Positions 45,106 through 54,014 of a stretch of 64,000 nt of DNA are shown piece by piece. The position numbers and the translations under genes were made by a program. How positions within the stretch are numbered: position 1 is the stretch's first letter; each line of letters opens with the position of its first letter. This DNA is from Mesorhizobium sp. LMG 17147 (GTDB lineage: Bacteria; Pseudomonadota; Alphaproteobacteria; Rhizobiales; Rhizobiaceae), in contig NZ_JANCTC010000009.1 of assembly GCF_024297145.1 (NCBI RefSeq), positions 160,205 through 224,204 of the forward strand, written 5' to 3'. Below the pieces are notes generated by a model that saw only the letters and a program-made list of their open reading frames with translations, was not told the origin of the DNA and ran no database searches.

Positions 45106-46017
45106 ATGACGGTCAAGATCGGCATCAATCCCATCACCTGGAGCAATGACGACGTTCCGGCGCTTGGCGGGAATACGCCCCTGGAGACCTGCCTGTCGGA
45201 AACGGCGCAGGCCGGCTACCGCGGCACCGAGCTCGGCGGCAAATTTCCGCGCCAGGCCGAAGTGCTTGGGCCGCTCCTGTGTTCCTATGGCCTGGAACTC
45301 GTCTCCGGCTGGTATGATGGCCGCATTCTCGACCGCACGGTCGACGAGGAATTCGCGGCGATCACTCCGCATCTGAAGCTGCTGCGCGATCTCGGCGCCA
45401 GGATCGTCGTCTATGCCGACACCTCGCGTGGTCGCCATGACGGTATTTTCGCACCGATCTCCGAGCGTCCGCGCCTCGCCGACAGCGACTGGCCGTCCTA
45501 TGGCGAGAAACTTACCGCCCTCGCCGACCGCATGGCCGCATTCGGGGTCGGCATGGCCTTCCACCACCACATGGGCACCATTGTCGAGACGGACGATGAA
45601 GTCGACAGGCTGATGGCGGCGACGGGCCGAAGAGTCGGCCTGTTGTTCGATACCGGCCACTGCCTGTTTTCGGGCGGCGACCCGCAATCGCTGCTGCAAC
45701 GGCAGCTCGACCGTATCGTGCATTTCCATTGCAAGGATGTTCGCAGGGCGGTGCTGGAACGGGCACGCCGCGAGGACATGAGCTTCATGGCGGCGGTAAT
45801 GGACGGCATTTTTACCGTGCCCGGCGACGGCTCGGTCGATTTCCTGTCGTTGCTTAAACCCCTCGCCGCGCGCGGCTATGAAGGTTGGATCGTTGTCGAA
45901 GCCGAGCAGAACCCGGCCAAGGCGCACCCGCTGACCTATGCCAGCAAAGGCTATGTCTCGCTGCTCGCCACCGCCCGCGAAGCCGGCTTCGAAGTGGCGA
46001 CGCGGCAGGCAGACTGA
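45106..46017 (+). CDS. iolE: Myo-inosose-2 dehydratase (IolE/MocC family)
   Basis: A 303-residue TIM-barrel protein of the xylose-isomerase-like family. GINPITWSNDDVPALGG at the start, ETCLSETAQAGYRGTELGGKFP, and FHHHMGTIVETDDEVDRLM are characteristic of IolE; FDTGHCLFSGGDP and FHCKDVR supply metal ligands. The reaction is dehydration of 2-keto-myo-inositol (scyllo-inosose) to the dione. The related rhizopine protein MocC belongs to the same group. Unusually, no other iol genes flank it; a MocR-type regulator, DegT aminotransferase, MocA-type dehydrogenase and sugar importer lie within 10 kb downstream. A strong hairpin follows. Confidence 0.92.
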   Translation: MTVKIGINPITWSNDDVPALGGNTPLETCLSETAQAGYRGTELGGKFPRQAEVLGPLLCSYGLELVSGWYDGRILDRTVDEEFAAITPHLKLLRDLGARIVVYADTSRGRHDGIFAPISERPRLADSDWPSYGEKLTALADRMAAFGVGMAFHHHMGTIVETDDEVDRLMAATGRRVGLLFDTGHCLFSGGDPQSLLQRQLDRIVHFHCKDVRRAVLERARREDMSFMAAVMDGIFTVPGDGSVDFLSLLKPLAARGYEGWIVVEAEQNPAKAHPLTYASKGYVSLLATAREAGFEVATRQAD

Positions 46018-46090
46018 CCGGACCGCATTGCGAGCCGGAGGAACATAATGGGCGCGCGCCTCGATGGGGTTAGCGACGCGAAAGCGCCCG

Positions 46091-46130
46091 GCGATCCGCG
46101 CCGCCTTGCTCCCTGTGCGGCGCGGATCGC
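46091..46130 (+). terminator. 14-bp perfect hairpin after iolE
   Basis: Arms GCGATCCGCGCCGC and GCGGCGCGGATCGC pair perfectly around a 12-base loop, starting 74 bases after the iolE stop. No T tract follows. It may end iolE transcription or cap its mRNA. Confidence 0.6.
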
Positions 46131-46218
46131 AGAAATCCCGGCTCTGGATTTCAAACCGCGACTTTCAAGCTTGAGGCCGGCCGGAGCCCGTGTCTTGATG
46201 CAACCGAGGAGGAGCGAC

Positions 46219-46425
46219 ATGGCTTTCGAAGCTGCGCTTGGCATGGAACGGCTTTGCACCATCCGGGAGATCGCCGAGAAGGCGGAACTTGGCACCGCCA
46301 CTGTGCATCGCGCGCTGAAGAACAGCCGCGAGGTCCGCCCCGAAACCAGGCGACTGGTGCTTGATACCGTCTGTCGGCTCAACGAGGAAAAGATCGCCCG
46401 CGCTGCCCGGTTCGTCGGGGGATAG
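46219..46425 (+). CDS. LacI-type DNA-binding domain without effector domain (68 aa)
   Basis: A 68-residue product consisting almost only of a LacI helix-turn-helix and following helices: CTIREIAEKAELGTATVHRALKNSREVRPETRRLVLD. The hinge and sugar-binding domain are absent and the stop codon comes directly after. GAGGAG 6 bases before ATG 46219 supports translation; an in-frame ATG at 46048 also has GGAGG, but the strong hairpin lies between. It is either the remnant of a lost LacI regulator or an independent small DNA-binding protein. The MocR-type gene begins 4 bases after its stop. Confidence 0.6.
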   Translation: MAFEAALGMERLCTIREIAEKAELGTATVHRALKNSREVRPETRRLVLDTVCRLNEEKIARAARFVGG

Positions 46426-46429
46426 TGCC

Positions 46430-47896
46430 GTGGCCGACCACATGCGCCTTTCCCTCGACATCATGTCGGTCGACCGCGCTTCGGAAGAACCGATGCATCG
46501 TCAGATCTACGGCGCCTTGCGACGCTTCATCCTTGACGGCCAGATCCCGCAGAACACGCTGCTGCCGTCGACCCGCTCGCTGGCCGAAGATCTGAAGGTC
46601 GGGCGCAACACGGTCATCGCCGCCTATGACCAGCTCCTTGCCGAAGGTTTTATCGAGGCGCGTGCCGGATCGGGCACTTGGGTGGCGCCGATCCAGCAGA
46701 ACCGTCCCTTGGCATCCCTGCGCGCCGGACTGGCAGCGCCGCAAAAACTGTCGCGGCGCGGTCAGACCATCGTCAACGGCCCGCAACCGCCGCGCAATGC
46801 CGGCGTCATCAATTTCCATCCGGGCGTGCCTGAAACGGCATCGTTTCCGTTCACGATCTGGTCGAGCCTTCTGGTGCGCAACGCACGCAGCCGCGACGAG
46901 AGCCTGCTGGGTTATCTCTCCTTTGCCGGCCACCCCGGCCTGCGTCAGGCTATTGCCTCGACCATCGGCCTGTCGCGCGGCATCAGCTGCACCGCCGACC
47001 AGGTGATCATCGTCACCGGTGCGCAGGCAGCGCTCGATCTCGTCTCGCGCGTGCTGATGGACGAAGGCGACCATGTCTGGATGGAAGAGCCCGGCTATCT
47101 CGGCGCCAAGAGCGCCTTTCTCGCCAGCGGCGCCAAATTAGCACCATTGAAGGTCGACCGGCGCGGCTGGCATCTTGCCGATCCGGAGCTGCCGCCGCCG
47201 CGGCTGATCTATGTGACGCCATCCTGCCAATGGCCGTTCGGCACCATCATGCGCATCGAGGAGCGCCTGCAACTGCTCGACATCGCCGAGCGCAACCGCG
47301 CCTGGATAGTCGAGGATGACTATGACGGCGAATACCGGTTCCGCGGCCGGCCGGTACCGGCGCTGCGCGGGCTCGACCATGCCGACCGCGTCGTCTACAT
47401 CGGCAGCTTCGGCAAGACGCTGATCCCGGCGCTGCGCATCGGCTATCTGATCGTGCCGCGCGAACTGTCGGTGCCGTTCGACCGGGCGGTGAGCATCACC
47501 GGCCAGTTCGCGCCGCTGATCCTGCAGGCAACGGTCAACGACTTCATCGCGCAAGGCTATTTCGCCACGCACCTCAAGCGCATGCGCCGGCTCTATGCCC
47601 GCCGGCAGGCGAACTTCGTCAAGCTGTGCCAGGAGCATCTGGCCGAATGGCTGACCGTCACGGAAAACGATTCCGGCATGCAGCTGCTGGCGAGCTTCGT
47701 CAGGCCCTACAAGGACAGTGACGTGGTTGCCGCCGCCCTCAAGGAGGGGCTCGACGTCCAGGGCATCTCGATCAACTACCACTCTACTGAACCCGAGCAC
47801 GGCCTGCTGCTCGGCTATGCGGCGATGGACGAACGCCAAATCCTGCGCGCCGTGCTGGCGCTGCGCGCCGCGTTCCTAAGGTTGGACAGAAGCTAG
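46430..47896 (+). CDS. MocR/PdxR-family regulator (GntR HTH plus aminotransferase-like domain)
   Basis: A 488-residue fusion of a GntR-type winged helix (about 10-85, with QIPQNTLLPSTRSLAEDLKVGRNTV) and a fold-type-I aminotransferase domain. The PLP lysine is Lys329 in GSFGKTLIPALRIGY, and VEDDYDGEYRF near 295 is typical. MocR proteins use PLP or amino-compound adducts as effector and act as activators; the founding member controls rhizopine catabolism. The GTG at 46430 with GGGGGA 8 bases upstream is chosen; ATG 46442 is an alternative. It follows the HTH-only gene in the same direction. Confidence 0.9.
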   Translation: MADHMRLSLDIMSVDRASEEPMHRQIYGALRRFILDGQIPQNTLLPSTRSLAEDLKVGRNTVIAAYDQLLAEGFIEARAGSGTWVAPIQQNRPLASLRAGLAAPQKLSRRGQTIVNGPQPPRNAGVINFHPGVPETASFPFTIWSSLLVRNARSRDESLLGYLSFAGHPGLRQAIASTIGLSRGISCTADQVIIVTGAQAALDLVSRVLMDEGDHVWMEEPGYLGAKSAFLASGAKLAPLKVDRRGWHLADPELPPPRLIYVTPSCQWPFGTIMRIEERLQLLDIAERNRAWIVEDDYDGEYRFRGRPVPALRGLDHADRVVYIGSFGKTLIPALRIGYLIVPRELSVPFDRAVSITGQFAPLILQATVNDFIAQGYFATHLKRMRRLYARRQANFVKLCQEHLAEWLTVTENDSGMQLLASFVRPYKDSDVVAAALKEGLDVQGISINYHSTEPEHGLLLGYAAMDERQILRAVLALRAAFLRLDRS

Positions 47897-48085
47897 GGCA
47901 AGCGCGTCATCTCATTCACCGCGGTTGCAACAGTCGCCCGAGGCGATTAGAAATGCGGCATCGGTCCTGGTCCTTCGCCGCGTTCACGCAAGGAGCCACT
48001 CACAAGGCCGAACTCCCCGAAAACCTGAAGCATGCCACCGCCGCTATGGCCCGGCGGCGCTTTCATCTGAACCATGAGGATTGCC

Positions 48086-48451
48086 ATGAGAACCGCATCC
48101 TGTGCCTGCGGGCAGCTGAGGATCTCGTGTAACGAAGAGCCGCAACTGGTTGCACAGTGCCACTGCCTCGATTGCCAGAAGCGAACCGGCAGCACGTACG
48201 GCGTCGCAGCCTTCTTTGCGCGCGACAAGGTAGAAGCCGAAGGCGACGCCAGCACCTACAGGCGATCGGCTCGGAGCGGCCATCACGTCACTTTCCATTT
48301 CTGCCCGGGCTGCGGTTCGAGCGTCTTCTGGGAGCCCGAGCGAAAGCCTGAATGGATCGCCGTCGCGGTCGGCTGCTTCGCCGATCCCGCCTTTCCGGCT
48401 CCGGCGCATGTTGGGTGGGAAGAACGGCGCCATCCCTGGGTTTCCGGTTAG
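48086..48451 (+). CDS. GFA family (glutathione-dependent formaldehyde-activating-like) protein
   Basis: A 121-residue zinc-binding protein with the two cysteine clusters of the GFA/CENP-V fold: CACG, CHCLDC and CPGCGS, ending near HVGWEERRHPW. The model enzyme Gfa binds glutathione and formaldehyde, but most members are uncharacterised. GAGG 6 bases before ATG 48086 favours it over the in-frame ATG 12 bases earlier. It converges on the SRPBCC gene. Confidence 0.88.
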   Translation: MRTASCACGQLRISCNEEPQLVAQCHCLDCQKRTGSTYGVAAFFARDKVEAEGDASTYRRSARSGHHVTFHFCPGCGSSVFWEPERKPEWIAVAVGCFADPAFPAPAHVGWEERRHPWVSG

Positions 48452-48482
48452 CGACGCCAACCCGCCAGGGCAGCGCTTTATC

Positions 48483-48926
48483 CTACTGGTTGATCTCGGG
48501 TTCAACGAGCTTCGCCAGATTTCGCAGCGACTCCTGCCAGCCGAGATAGCAGGCCTCGACCGGGATGGCGTCTGGAATACCTGCCTGCGTGATATTCACC
48601 TCGGTGCCGACCGACACTTTCTTCAATGTCACGGTCACCTCGATCTCGCCGGCCAGGTTGGGGTCGTCGAACCGGTCGGTGTAACGCAGTTGCTCGTTGG
48701 GCACGAGCTCGACATATTCGCCGCCGAACGAGTGGCTGTCGCCGGTGGTGAAGTTGCGGAAGGACATTTTGAACGTACCGCCGACTTTCGCCTCGAAGTG
48801 ATGAACCGTGCAGGTGAAGCCGTTCGGCGGAAGCCATTTCGCAAGTGCATCCGCTTCGAGGAACGCGCGGTAGACTTTCTCCGGGCTTGTTGTCAGAACG
48901 CGGTGCAGCCGTACGGTGCCGGGCAT
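48483..48926 (-). CDS. SRPBCC (AHSA1-like) family protein
   Basis: A 147-residue protein of the START/AHSA1 helix-grip fold: VYRAFLEADALAKWLPPNGFTCTVHHFEAKVGG and GWQESLRNLAKLVEP are characteristic. The cavity of such proteins binds hydrophobic ligands; no specific function can be named. GGAGG 9 bases before ATG 48926 fixes the start, although the frame is open for 49 codons upstream. Confidence 0.9.
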   Translation of the reverse strand: MPGTVRLHRVLTTSPEKVYRAFLEADALAKWLPPNGFTCTVHHFEAKVGGTFKMSFRNFTTGDSHSFGGEYVELVPNEQLRYTDRFDDPNLAGEIEVTVTLKKVSVGTEVNITQAGIPDAIPVEACYLGWQESLRNLAKLVEPEINQ

Positions 48927-49090
48927 ATCGTTAATCCTCCGTGTTGGTGATCGATGCCCCGTAGGACGAGCGGAGCCCGGCCTATCCGACACGGGCCCGC
49001 GGATTTTTGGCGGCCGGTTATGCCGGCTGGAAACCTCGCCCGGCCACCGGAGAATTCGACCGCAGGGTAGCAAACCGCGCCGGATCTGGT

Positions 49091-50335
49091 CTAGTTCACA
49101 CTGTCGAACTTCTGCAGATCAACCGGTGCCGCCTTGCGCAATTCGACATCATCGAGCGAAGCATTCTCCAGCGCCACCCGCGCCGCCGCGTCGATGTTGT
49201 GGATCATGTCCTGAATGTCGCTGTCGCTGTGCGCCGGGTTCATGGCGACCATCACGGTGCGGTTGAGGATGTCGAGCGAGCGCTTGCCGAGGTCGTCGGG
49301 ATAATCCAGCCGCAGGCCCTGGTTCTCGGGCAGTGCGTAAGGATTGAGCGCCGGATGATGCGCCCCTTCATGCATCAGCACCTGGTCCCACTGGGTGAAA
49401 TTGTGACGGCCGGTCTTGCCGGCAACGACGCTCGGAATGGTCCTCGAAAAAGTCTGCGCCGCCTGCTCGCTCGGCAGCAGGTACATCACCTGTGCGGCGC
49501 AGTCGTCGTCCGCGCTGTTCATCGGCGACGGCGTCAGCCCAAGATTGCTAAGGTGGCGGGTACCGGCCAGCACCGTCTTCTTCTCGGCCCGCATCGCCTC
49601 GATGATGCCGTCCAGCCGGTCGAGCTGGACATTGAGCATCGCCCCCATCAGTTCGGAAGCACGCGCGCCGATGCCGGCGAAGGGTTTGATGCTGTCGCTT
49701 CTGCCCTGCCAGTAGAAATGGCAAGGGTCGATGGCGCAGCGCGCCCGCTCCGCCACTTTCGGATCGCTGGTGGCGATACCGCCGCCCTCGCCCGAGGTCA
49801 TGTTCTTGAAGTAGTTGAAGGAATAGGCGCCGGCATGGCCGATCGAGCCGAGCTTGCGGCCCTCATAGCCGCCGCCGATGCCTTGGCAGACATCCTCCAG
49901 CACCAGCAGTCCGCGCTTGGCCGCAATGTCCATGATCGCATTCATGTTGCAGGCCGCGCCCCACATATGCACCGGGATGACCGCCCTGGTGCGCGGCCCG
50001 ATGGCGTCCCGCAAGGCGATGGGATCGATGGTCAGGCTCTCGTCGATGTCGACGATGACGGGAATGGCCCCGACCGAAAGCACCGCCGTCGCGGTCGCCA
50101 TATAGGTGTGAGCCGGCACCAGCACTTCGTCCCCCGGACCGATGCCGAGGCCGATCAGGCCGGCGGCGAGCCCGTAGGTGCCGCTGGCGGCCAGCGCGAA
50201 ATGCTCGACGCCAAGATGCTGCGCATAGCGGGCCTCGAAGCGGTCGCATTCGCTGTCCTTGCCGTAACGAAACAGCGCGCCCGAGCGGATCACCCTGGCA
50301 ATGGCTTCGATTTCCTCTTCGCCGGCGGTGTACAT
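49091..50335 (-). CDS. DegT/DnrJ/EryC1/StrS-family PLP aminotransferase
   Basis: A 414-residue PLP enzyme. The catalytic lysine is Lys177 in YSFNYFKNMTSGEGGG, and LEDVCQG near 148 supplies the pyridine-N carboxylate; family segments VPAHTYMATATAVL and DIDESLTIDP are present. The family transfers amino groups to keto-sugars and to cyclitol ketones such as scyllo-inosose. It is divergent from the ChbG-like gene and near iolE and a MocA-type dehydrogenase. ATG 50335 with GGAGG 6 bases upstream is preferred; upstream in-frame ATGs (50353, 50404) lack this. Confidence 0.92.
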   Translation of the reverse strand: MYTAGEEEIEAIARVIRSGALFRYGKDSECDRFEARYAQHLGVEHFALAASGTYGLAAGLIGLGIGPGDEVLVPAHTYMATATAVLSVGAIPVIVDIDESLTIDPIALRDAIGPRTRAVIPVHMWGAACNMNAIMDIAAKRGLLVLEDVCQGIGGGYEGRKLGSIGHAGAYSFNYFKNMTSGEGGGIATSDPKVAERARCAIDPCHFYWQGRSDSIKPFAGIGARASELMGAMLNVQLDRLDGIIEAMRAEKKTVLAGTRHLSNLGLTPSPMNSADDDCAAQVMYLLPSEQAAQTFSRTIPSVVAGKTGRHNFTQWDQVLMHEGAHHPALNPYALPENQGLRLDYPDDLGKRSLDILNRTVMVAMNPAHSDSDIQDMIHNIDAAARVALENASLDDVELRKAAPVDLQKFDSVN

Positions 50336-50682
50336 GACAGGCCTCCAAGTCATTTGGTAATGTGGGTCGCTCGATGGTGTGGACAGCTGTAGGCCTGTCG
50401 GCACAGTTTGAAAGAACCACTCCGCCGCTATTCGACCAAGCCATCTGCGCCCGGACGACGGTTCCTATGAGTGGTTTTGAACCCTGATTGGGGAAATCGG
50501 CAGCTAAGTGTCGCAGCCGGCAGGCAAATCGTATCCATCCGAATTCGCCAAAGTGGCCCTGTCGGAAAGCCGGGTTTCGGCGTTCCATTCCGGCCAGTTG
50601 GGCAAACGGTTGGTTCCATGAAATACGGGACACACTTTGGAAGACCCTCGAAACCGGTGTGTCGGCGGGAAGGCGGCCATTC
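50336..50682. promoter_or_regulatory. 347-base divergent control region between the DegT aminotransferase and ChbG-like genes
   Basis: No gene is evident. The region contains two inverted repeats: GACAGGCCT (50336-50344) with AGGCCTGTC (50391-50399), which brackets the DegT start, and AACCACTC (50415-50422) with GAGTGGTT (50469-50476). Two divergent promoters must lie here. Candidate regulators nearby are the MocR-type and GntR/FCD proteins. Confidence 0.45.
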
Positions 50683-51657
50683 GTGAACGCCGCCGGCTCC
50701 AGCAAACGGATCGTGCTCCACGAGGACGATGTCGGCATGTGCCACGGCGCCAACAGCGCCTTCCTCGAATTGAGCGGGCTGGGTGTGTGCAGTTCCGGCG
50801 CGGTGATGGTGCCGTGCCCCTGGTTCCTCGAAATGGCCGAAGGCGCCGCCGCCAACCCCAGCCTTGACCTTGGCGTCCACCTGACGCTGAACAGCGAGAA
50901 GCAGCATTACAAATGGCGGCCCTTGACCGCGCCGTCGCGGGCGGCCGGCCTGACCGACGAGTTCGGCTTCTTCTGGCCAGATGTGGCGACCACGCGCCGC
51001 AAGGCGGTGCCGCAGGCGGTCGAGGCCGAGCTTCGCGCCCAGATCGACACCGCCTATCGCGCCGGCATCGACGTTACCCATCTCGACGCGCATATGGGCG
51101 CGGCATTGTCGCCGGAATTTTGCGACATCTACATCAAGCTCGGGCTGGAATATCAGCTGCCCGTGCTGCTGACCAAGACGCTGTCCGCCTATTCCCCCAA
51201 CGACAATCTGGTCGGCGTCACCGAGGAGGCGTTCCAGCGCGGCGTGGCGCTGGCCCGCGCCGGCGGCTTTGCCATTTTCGACGCCGCGATCCAGACAACC
51301 TGGGGCCGGCCGCGTTCCAGGCCGATCGAGCCCGCTTACAAAGCGCTCATCGAGGGTGTGCGCGAGGGCCTGACCTTCTTTTGCCTGCATTGCAACGCGC
51401 CGGGTGAACTCGAGCTGATCGAGCCGCGCTCAGCCTATATCCGCACCGAAGAGTACGAGCTGTTCCGCGACCAGGGCTTTCGCGACTGGCTCGCCGCCCA
51501 GCCGATCGACGTCATCGGCATGAAGCCGCTGCGCGAGGAGCTTCGCGCCACGCTCTCGGCCCGGCGATCATCGACAACGGCCAGCGGCAGCAACGCGGGC
51601 GAACAGCGATTGGCGTCGGCAAAGGCCCGCAAAGCGGCCACCCGATCCGCGACGTGA
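50683..51657 (+). CDS. ChbG/YdjC-family deacetylase-like protein
   Basis: A 324-residue protein of the ChbG/HopD (YdjC) carbohydrate deacetylase family. The metal-site segment HEDDVGM is at 13-19, DLGVHLTL carries another ligand His near 60, and VTHLDAHMGAA has the third. Known members remove N-acetyl groups from chito-oligosaccharides. The start is uncertain: GTG 50683 is chosen because it just precedes the conserved core (VNAAGSSKRIVLHEDD); the frame continues upstream. A basic, low-complexity 40-residue tail ends the protein. It precedes the sugar-binding-protein gene by 67 bases, so an acetylated amino-sugar ligand is plausible. Confidence 0.82.
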   Translation: MNAAGSSKRIVLHEDDVGMCHGANSAFLELSGLGVCSSGAVMVPCPWFLEMAEGAAANPSLDLGVHLTLNSEKQHYKWRPLTAPSRAAGLTDEFGFFWPDVATTRRKAVPQAVEAELRAQIDTAYRAGIDVTHLDAHMGAALSPEFCDIYIKLGLEYQLPVLLTKTLSAYSPNDNLVGVTEEAFQRGVALARAGGFAIFDAAIQTTWGRPRSRPIEPAYKALIEGVREGLTFFCLHCNAPGELELIEPRSAYIRTEEYELFRDQGFRDWLAAQPIDVIGMKPLREELRATLSARRSSTTASGSNAGEQRLASAKARKAATRSAT

Positions 51658-51724
51658 GCCGATCGTCGCGGCCGGAAAACGGCGCCAGAGGGATTGGAAC
51701 TGCAACGACAAATGGGAGAATAAG

Positions 51725-52693
51725 ATGAAAACTCTTCTGAAAACGGCGGTTGGCGCCTTCCTCTCGGCGGGCCTGATGACAGGCATTGCGTATGCCGCGG
51801 GCCTCAAGGATCCGAAGGACGTCCGCATCACCTTCGTGGTGCACGGGTCGGCGTCCGATCCCTATTGGTCGGTGGTCAAGCGCGGCGTCGATGACGCGGC
51901 CGCCCTCACCGGCGCCAAGGTCGAATATTACGCGCCGCAGGTCTTCGACGTTGTCGAGCAGGCCCGGCTTCTCGACGCCGCCATCGCCACCAAGCCGGAC
52001 GGCATCGCCGTCTCCATCGCCGACGCCAATGCACTCGGCAAATCGGTCAAATCCGGGCTTGCCGCCAATATTCCCATGGTGGTTCTGGATTCCGGCGAAA
52101 AGGAAGGCGCCGAGCTCGGCACGACGCTCTATGTCGGCACCGTTTCCGAATATGACTCCGGCAAGAAGGCCGGCGAGCGGCTGGCCAAGGAAGGCACGCT
52201 GAAGGTCGTTTGCATCAATCACGAGGTCGGCAATGTCAGCCTCGACCAGCGCTGCCAGGGCCTCAATGACGGGCTGAAGCCATCCGGCGGCGGCACCGAG
52301 GTCCTAGCCGTAGCGCCCGATCCCGCAGACATCCAGCGCCGCACGGAAGCCTATCTGTCGGCACATCCCGACACGCAGGCCGTCTTCGCGCTTGGCGCCA
52401 CTGCCGCCAACCCGCTGATCCCGATGTTCCGCGACAAGGAACTGTTCGGCAAGCTCAAGCTCTATACCTTCGACATCAGCCCGGAGGTTCTCGACTCTGT
52501 CGTCGCCGGCGAAATGGGCTTCGGCATGGACGCCCAGCAATATCTGATGGGCTATCTGCCGGTGATCTACCTGGTCGAGCAGGCGACGCACGGCTTCTGG
52601 CCGCAGAACAACGCCTATACCGGACCGCTGTTCATCGATACGCCGGAAAAAGCCAAGGCGATCCTGGCGCTAGCCAAAGAGGGCATCCGCTAA
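51725..52693 (+). CDS. Sugar ABC transporter periplasmic binding protein (FrcB/MocB-like)
   Basis: A 322-residue family-4 periplasmic binding protein with a signal peptide ending GIAYA and the two-lobe fold (VRITFVVHGSASDPYWSVVKRG, PDGIAVSIADANALG, VCINHEVGNVSLDQRCQG). It belongs to the group of ribose/fructose and rhizopine (MocB) binding proteins. GGGAGA 5 bases before the ATG sets the start. It leads an operon with permease, ATPase and Gfo/Idh dehydrogenase. Its stop codon lies in the end of a palindromic repeat. Confidence 0.91.
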   Translation: MKTLLKTAVGAFLSAGLMTGIAYAAGLKDPKDVRITFVVHGSASDPYWSVVKRGVDDAAALTGAKVEYYAPQVFDVVEQARLLDAAIATKPDGIAVSIADANALGKSVKSGLAANIPMVVLDSGEKEGAELGTTLYVGTVSEYDSGKKAGERLAKEGTLKVVCINHEVGNVSLDQRCQGLNDGLKPSGGGTEVLAVAPDPADIQRRTEAYLSAHPDTQAVFALGATAANPLIPMFRDKELFGKLKLYTFDISPEVLDSVVAGEMGFGMDAQQYLMGYLPVIYLVEQATHGFWPQNNAYTGPLFIDTPEKAKAILALAKEGIR

Positions 52694-52741
52694 TGCATGT
52701 CGCGCAAAAGTGTGCAGCGGTTTTGCGGTAACGACATGCAT
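52693..52741. repeat. Palindromic intergenic repeat (copy 2) after the sugar-binding-protein gene
   Basis: A 49-base element related to 32781-32829: same ends ATGCATGTCG / CGACATGCAT, inner stem CGCAAAA / TTTTGCG. The change from CCC-GGG in copy 1 to CGC-GCG here keeps pairing. It begins at the last base of the binding-protein stop codon. Confidence 0.8.
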
Positions 52742-52835
52742 CAAAATTTAGGCCAGCGCTCCGACGGAACGGGAGAATGCGCCAAGCGCTCTCCCGTTCG
52801 TTCGAAGATTGCGATTTGAGCGATTGGAGAGCCTA

Positions 52836-54014
52836 ATGGCAGTCGTGGAAGACAAGGCGATATCTCCGGGTGAACTGAAGGCGACCGACCGCTTCGGCAT
52901 GACGTCGAAGCGGGCCGCCGGCGCCGACGAACGGTTGGCCAGCACCGGCAAGCTGACCCAGTGGCTGCGCCGGCCGGAAGCCGGTGCCGCCGGTGGGCTG
53001 CTTGCGACGATCATCATCTTTGCGCTGCTGCCGGGCGCCGCGAACCTCTATTCGCTGCAGGGGTCTATGACCTTCCTGACGCTGTCGGCGGAGCTCGGCA
53101 TCGTCGCCACCGCGGCAGCACTCCTCATCATCGCCGGCGAGTTCGATCTTTCGGTCGGCTCCATGGTCGGCTTCGCCGGTGTCGTCATCGGGCTGACGGT
53201 GAAGTACTGGGGACTGCCGCTATGGGGCGGCATCGCCTGCGCCTTCCCCGTTGCCATCCTCACCGGCTATCTCAATGGCCTGATCGTGGTGAAGACGCGC
53301 CTGCCCTCCTTCATCGTCACGCTCGCCACGCTCTATATCCTGCGCGGACTGTCGATCGGCATCACTCGCGCCGTCACCGGCCGCACCCAGATCCCCTACA
53401 TACTCGAAGGCGCACCGGATCCGGCGACGGCCGGCATTTTCAACGGCCATCTGCTCACCGGCCTGTTCCACTGGATGGGCGCGCAAGGCTGGATCGCCAC
53501 CCGCAGCGACGGCATTCCCTTCGTCGCCGGCATTCCGATGTCGATCGTCTGGTGGCTCGGCCTGACGGCGCTGGCCGGCTACGTGCTGACCCAGACGAAA
53601 TACGGCAACTGGATCTTCGCCACTGGCGGCGACCTGATCGCAGCCCGCAACGTTGGCGTGCCGGTCGATCGCGTCAAGATCAGCCTGTTCATCTACACCG
53701 CCTGCGCGGCGACGCTGCTTGCCACCATCCAGGTGATGGAGGCGGGCTCTGCCGACACCACGCGCGGCCTGCTCAAGGAATTCGAGGCGATCATCGCCGC
53801 AGTCATCGGCGGCGTGCTGCTCACCGGCGGCTACGGCACCGTCTATGGCGTGCTGTTCGGCGCGCTGATCTTCGGGCTGGTGCAGATGGGCATCTTCTAC
53901 ACCGGCATCGACACTGACTGGTTCAAGGTCTTCCTCGGCATCGTCATCCTGATGGCTGTGCTGGTCAACAACTACATCAGGCTGAAGGCGCTCGGCCGCG
54001 GAGGTGGCAAATGA
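52836..54014 (+). CDS. Sugar ABC transporter permease (FrcC/RbsC type)
   Basis: A 392-residue permease with a polar 45-residue lead then eight to ten helices; family segments are LLIIAGEFDLSVGSMVGFAG and AAVIGGVLLTGGYGTVYG. GGAG 6 bases before ATG 52836 supports the start. Its last codons overlap the ATPase start by 4 bases (ATGA), so translation is coupled. Confidence 0.93.
   Translation: MAVVEDKAISPGELKATDRFGMTSKRAAGADERLASTGKLTQWLRRPEAGAAGGLLATIIIFALLPGAANLYSLQGSMTFLTLSAELGIVATAAALLIIAGEFDLSVGSMVGFAGVVIGLTVKYWGLPLWGGIACAFPVAILTGYLNGLIVVKTRLPSFIVTLATLYILRGLSIGITRAVTGRTQIPYILEGAPDPATAGIFNGHLLTGLFHWMGAQGWIATRSDGIPFVAGIPMSIVWWLGLTALAGYVLTQTKYGNWIFATGGDLIAARNVGVPVDRVKISLFIYTACAATLLATIQVMEAGSADTTRGLLKEFEAIIAAVIGGVLLTGGYGTVYGVLFGALIFGLVQMGIFYTGIDTDWFKVFLGIVILMAVLVNNYIRLKALGRGGGK

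Noticed and set aside
48037..48062. Short GC inverted repeat before the GFA gene
   Set aside because: The arms are only six bases in GC-rich sequence and could occur by chance.
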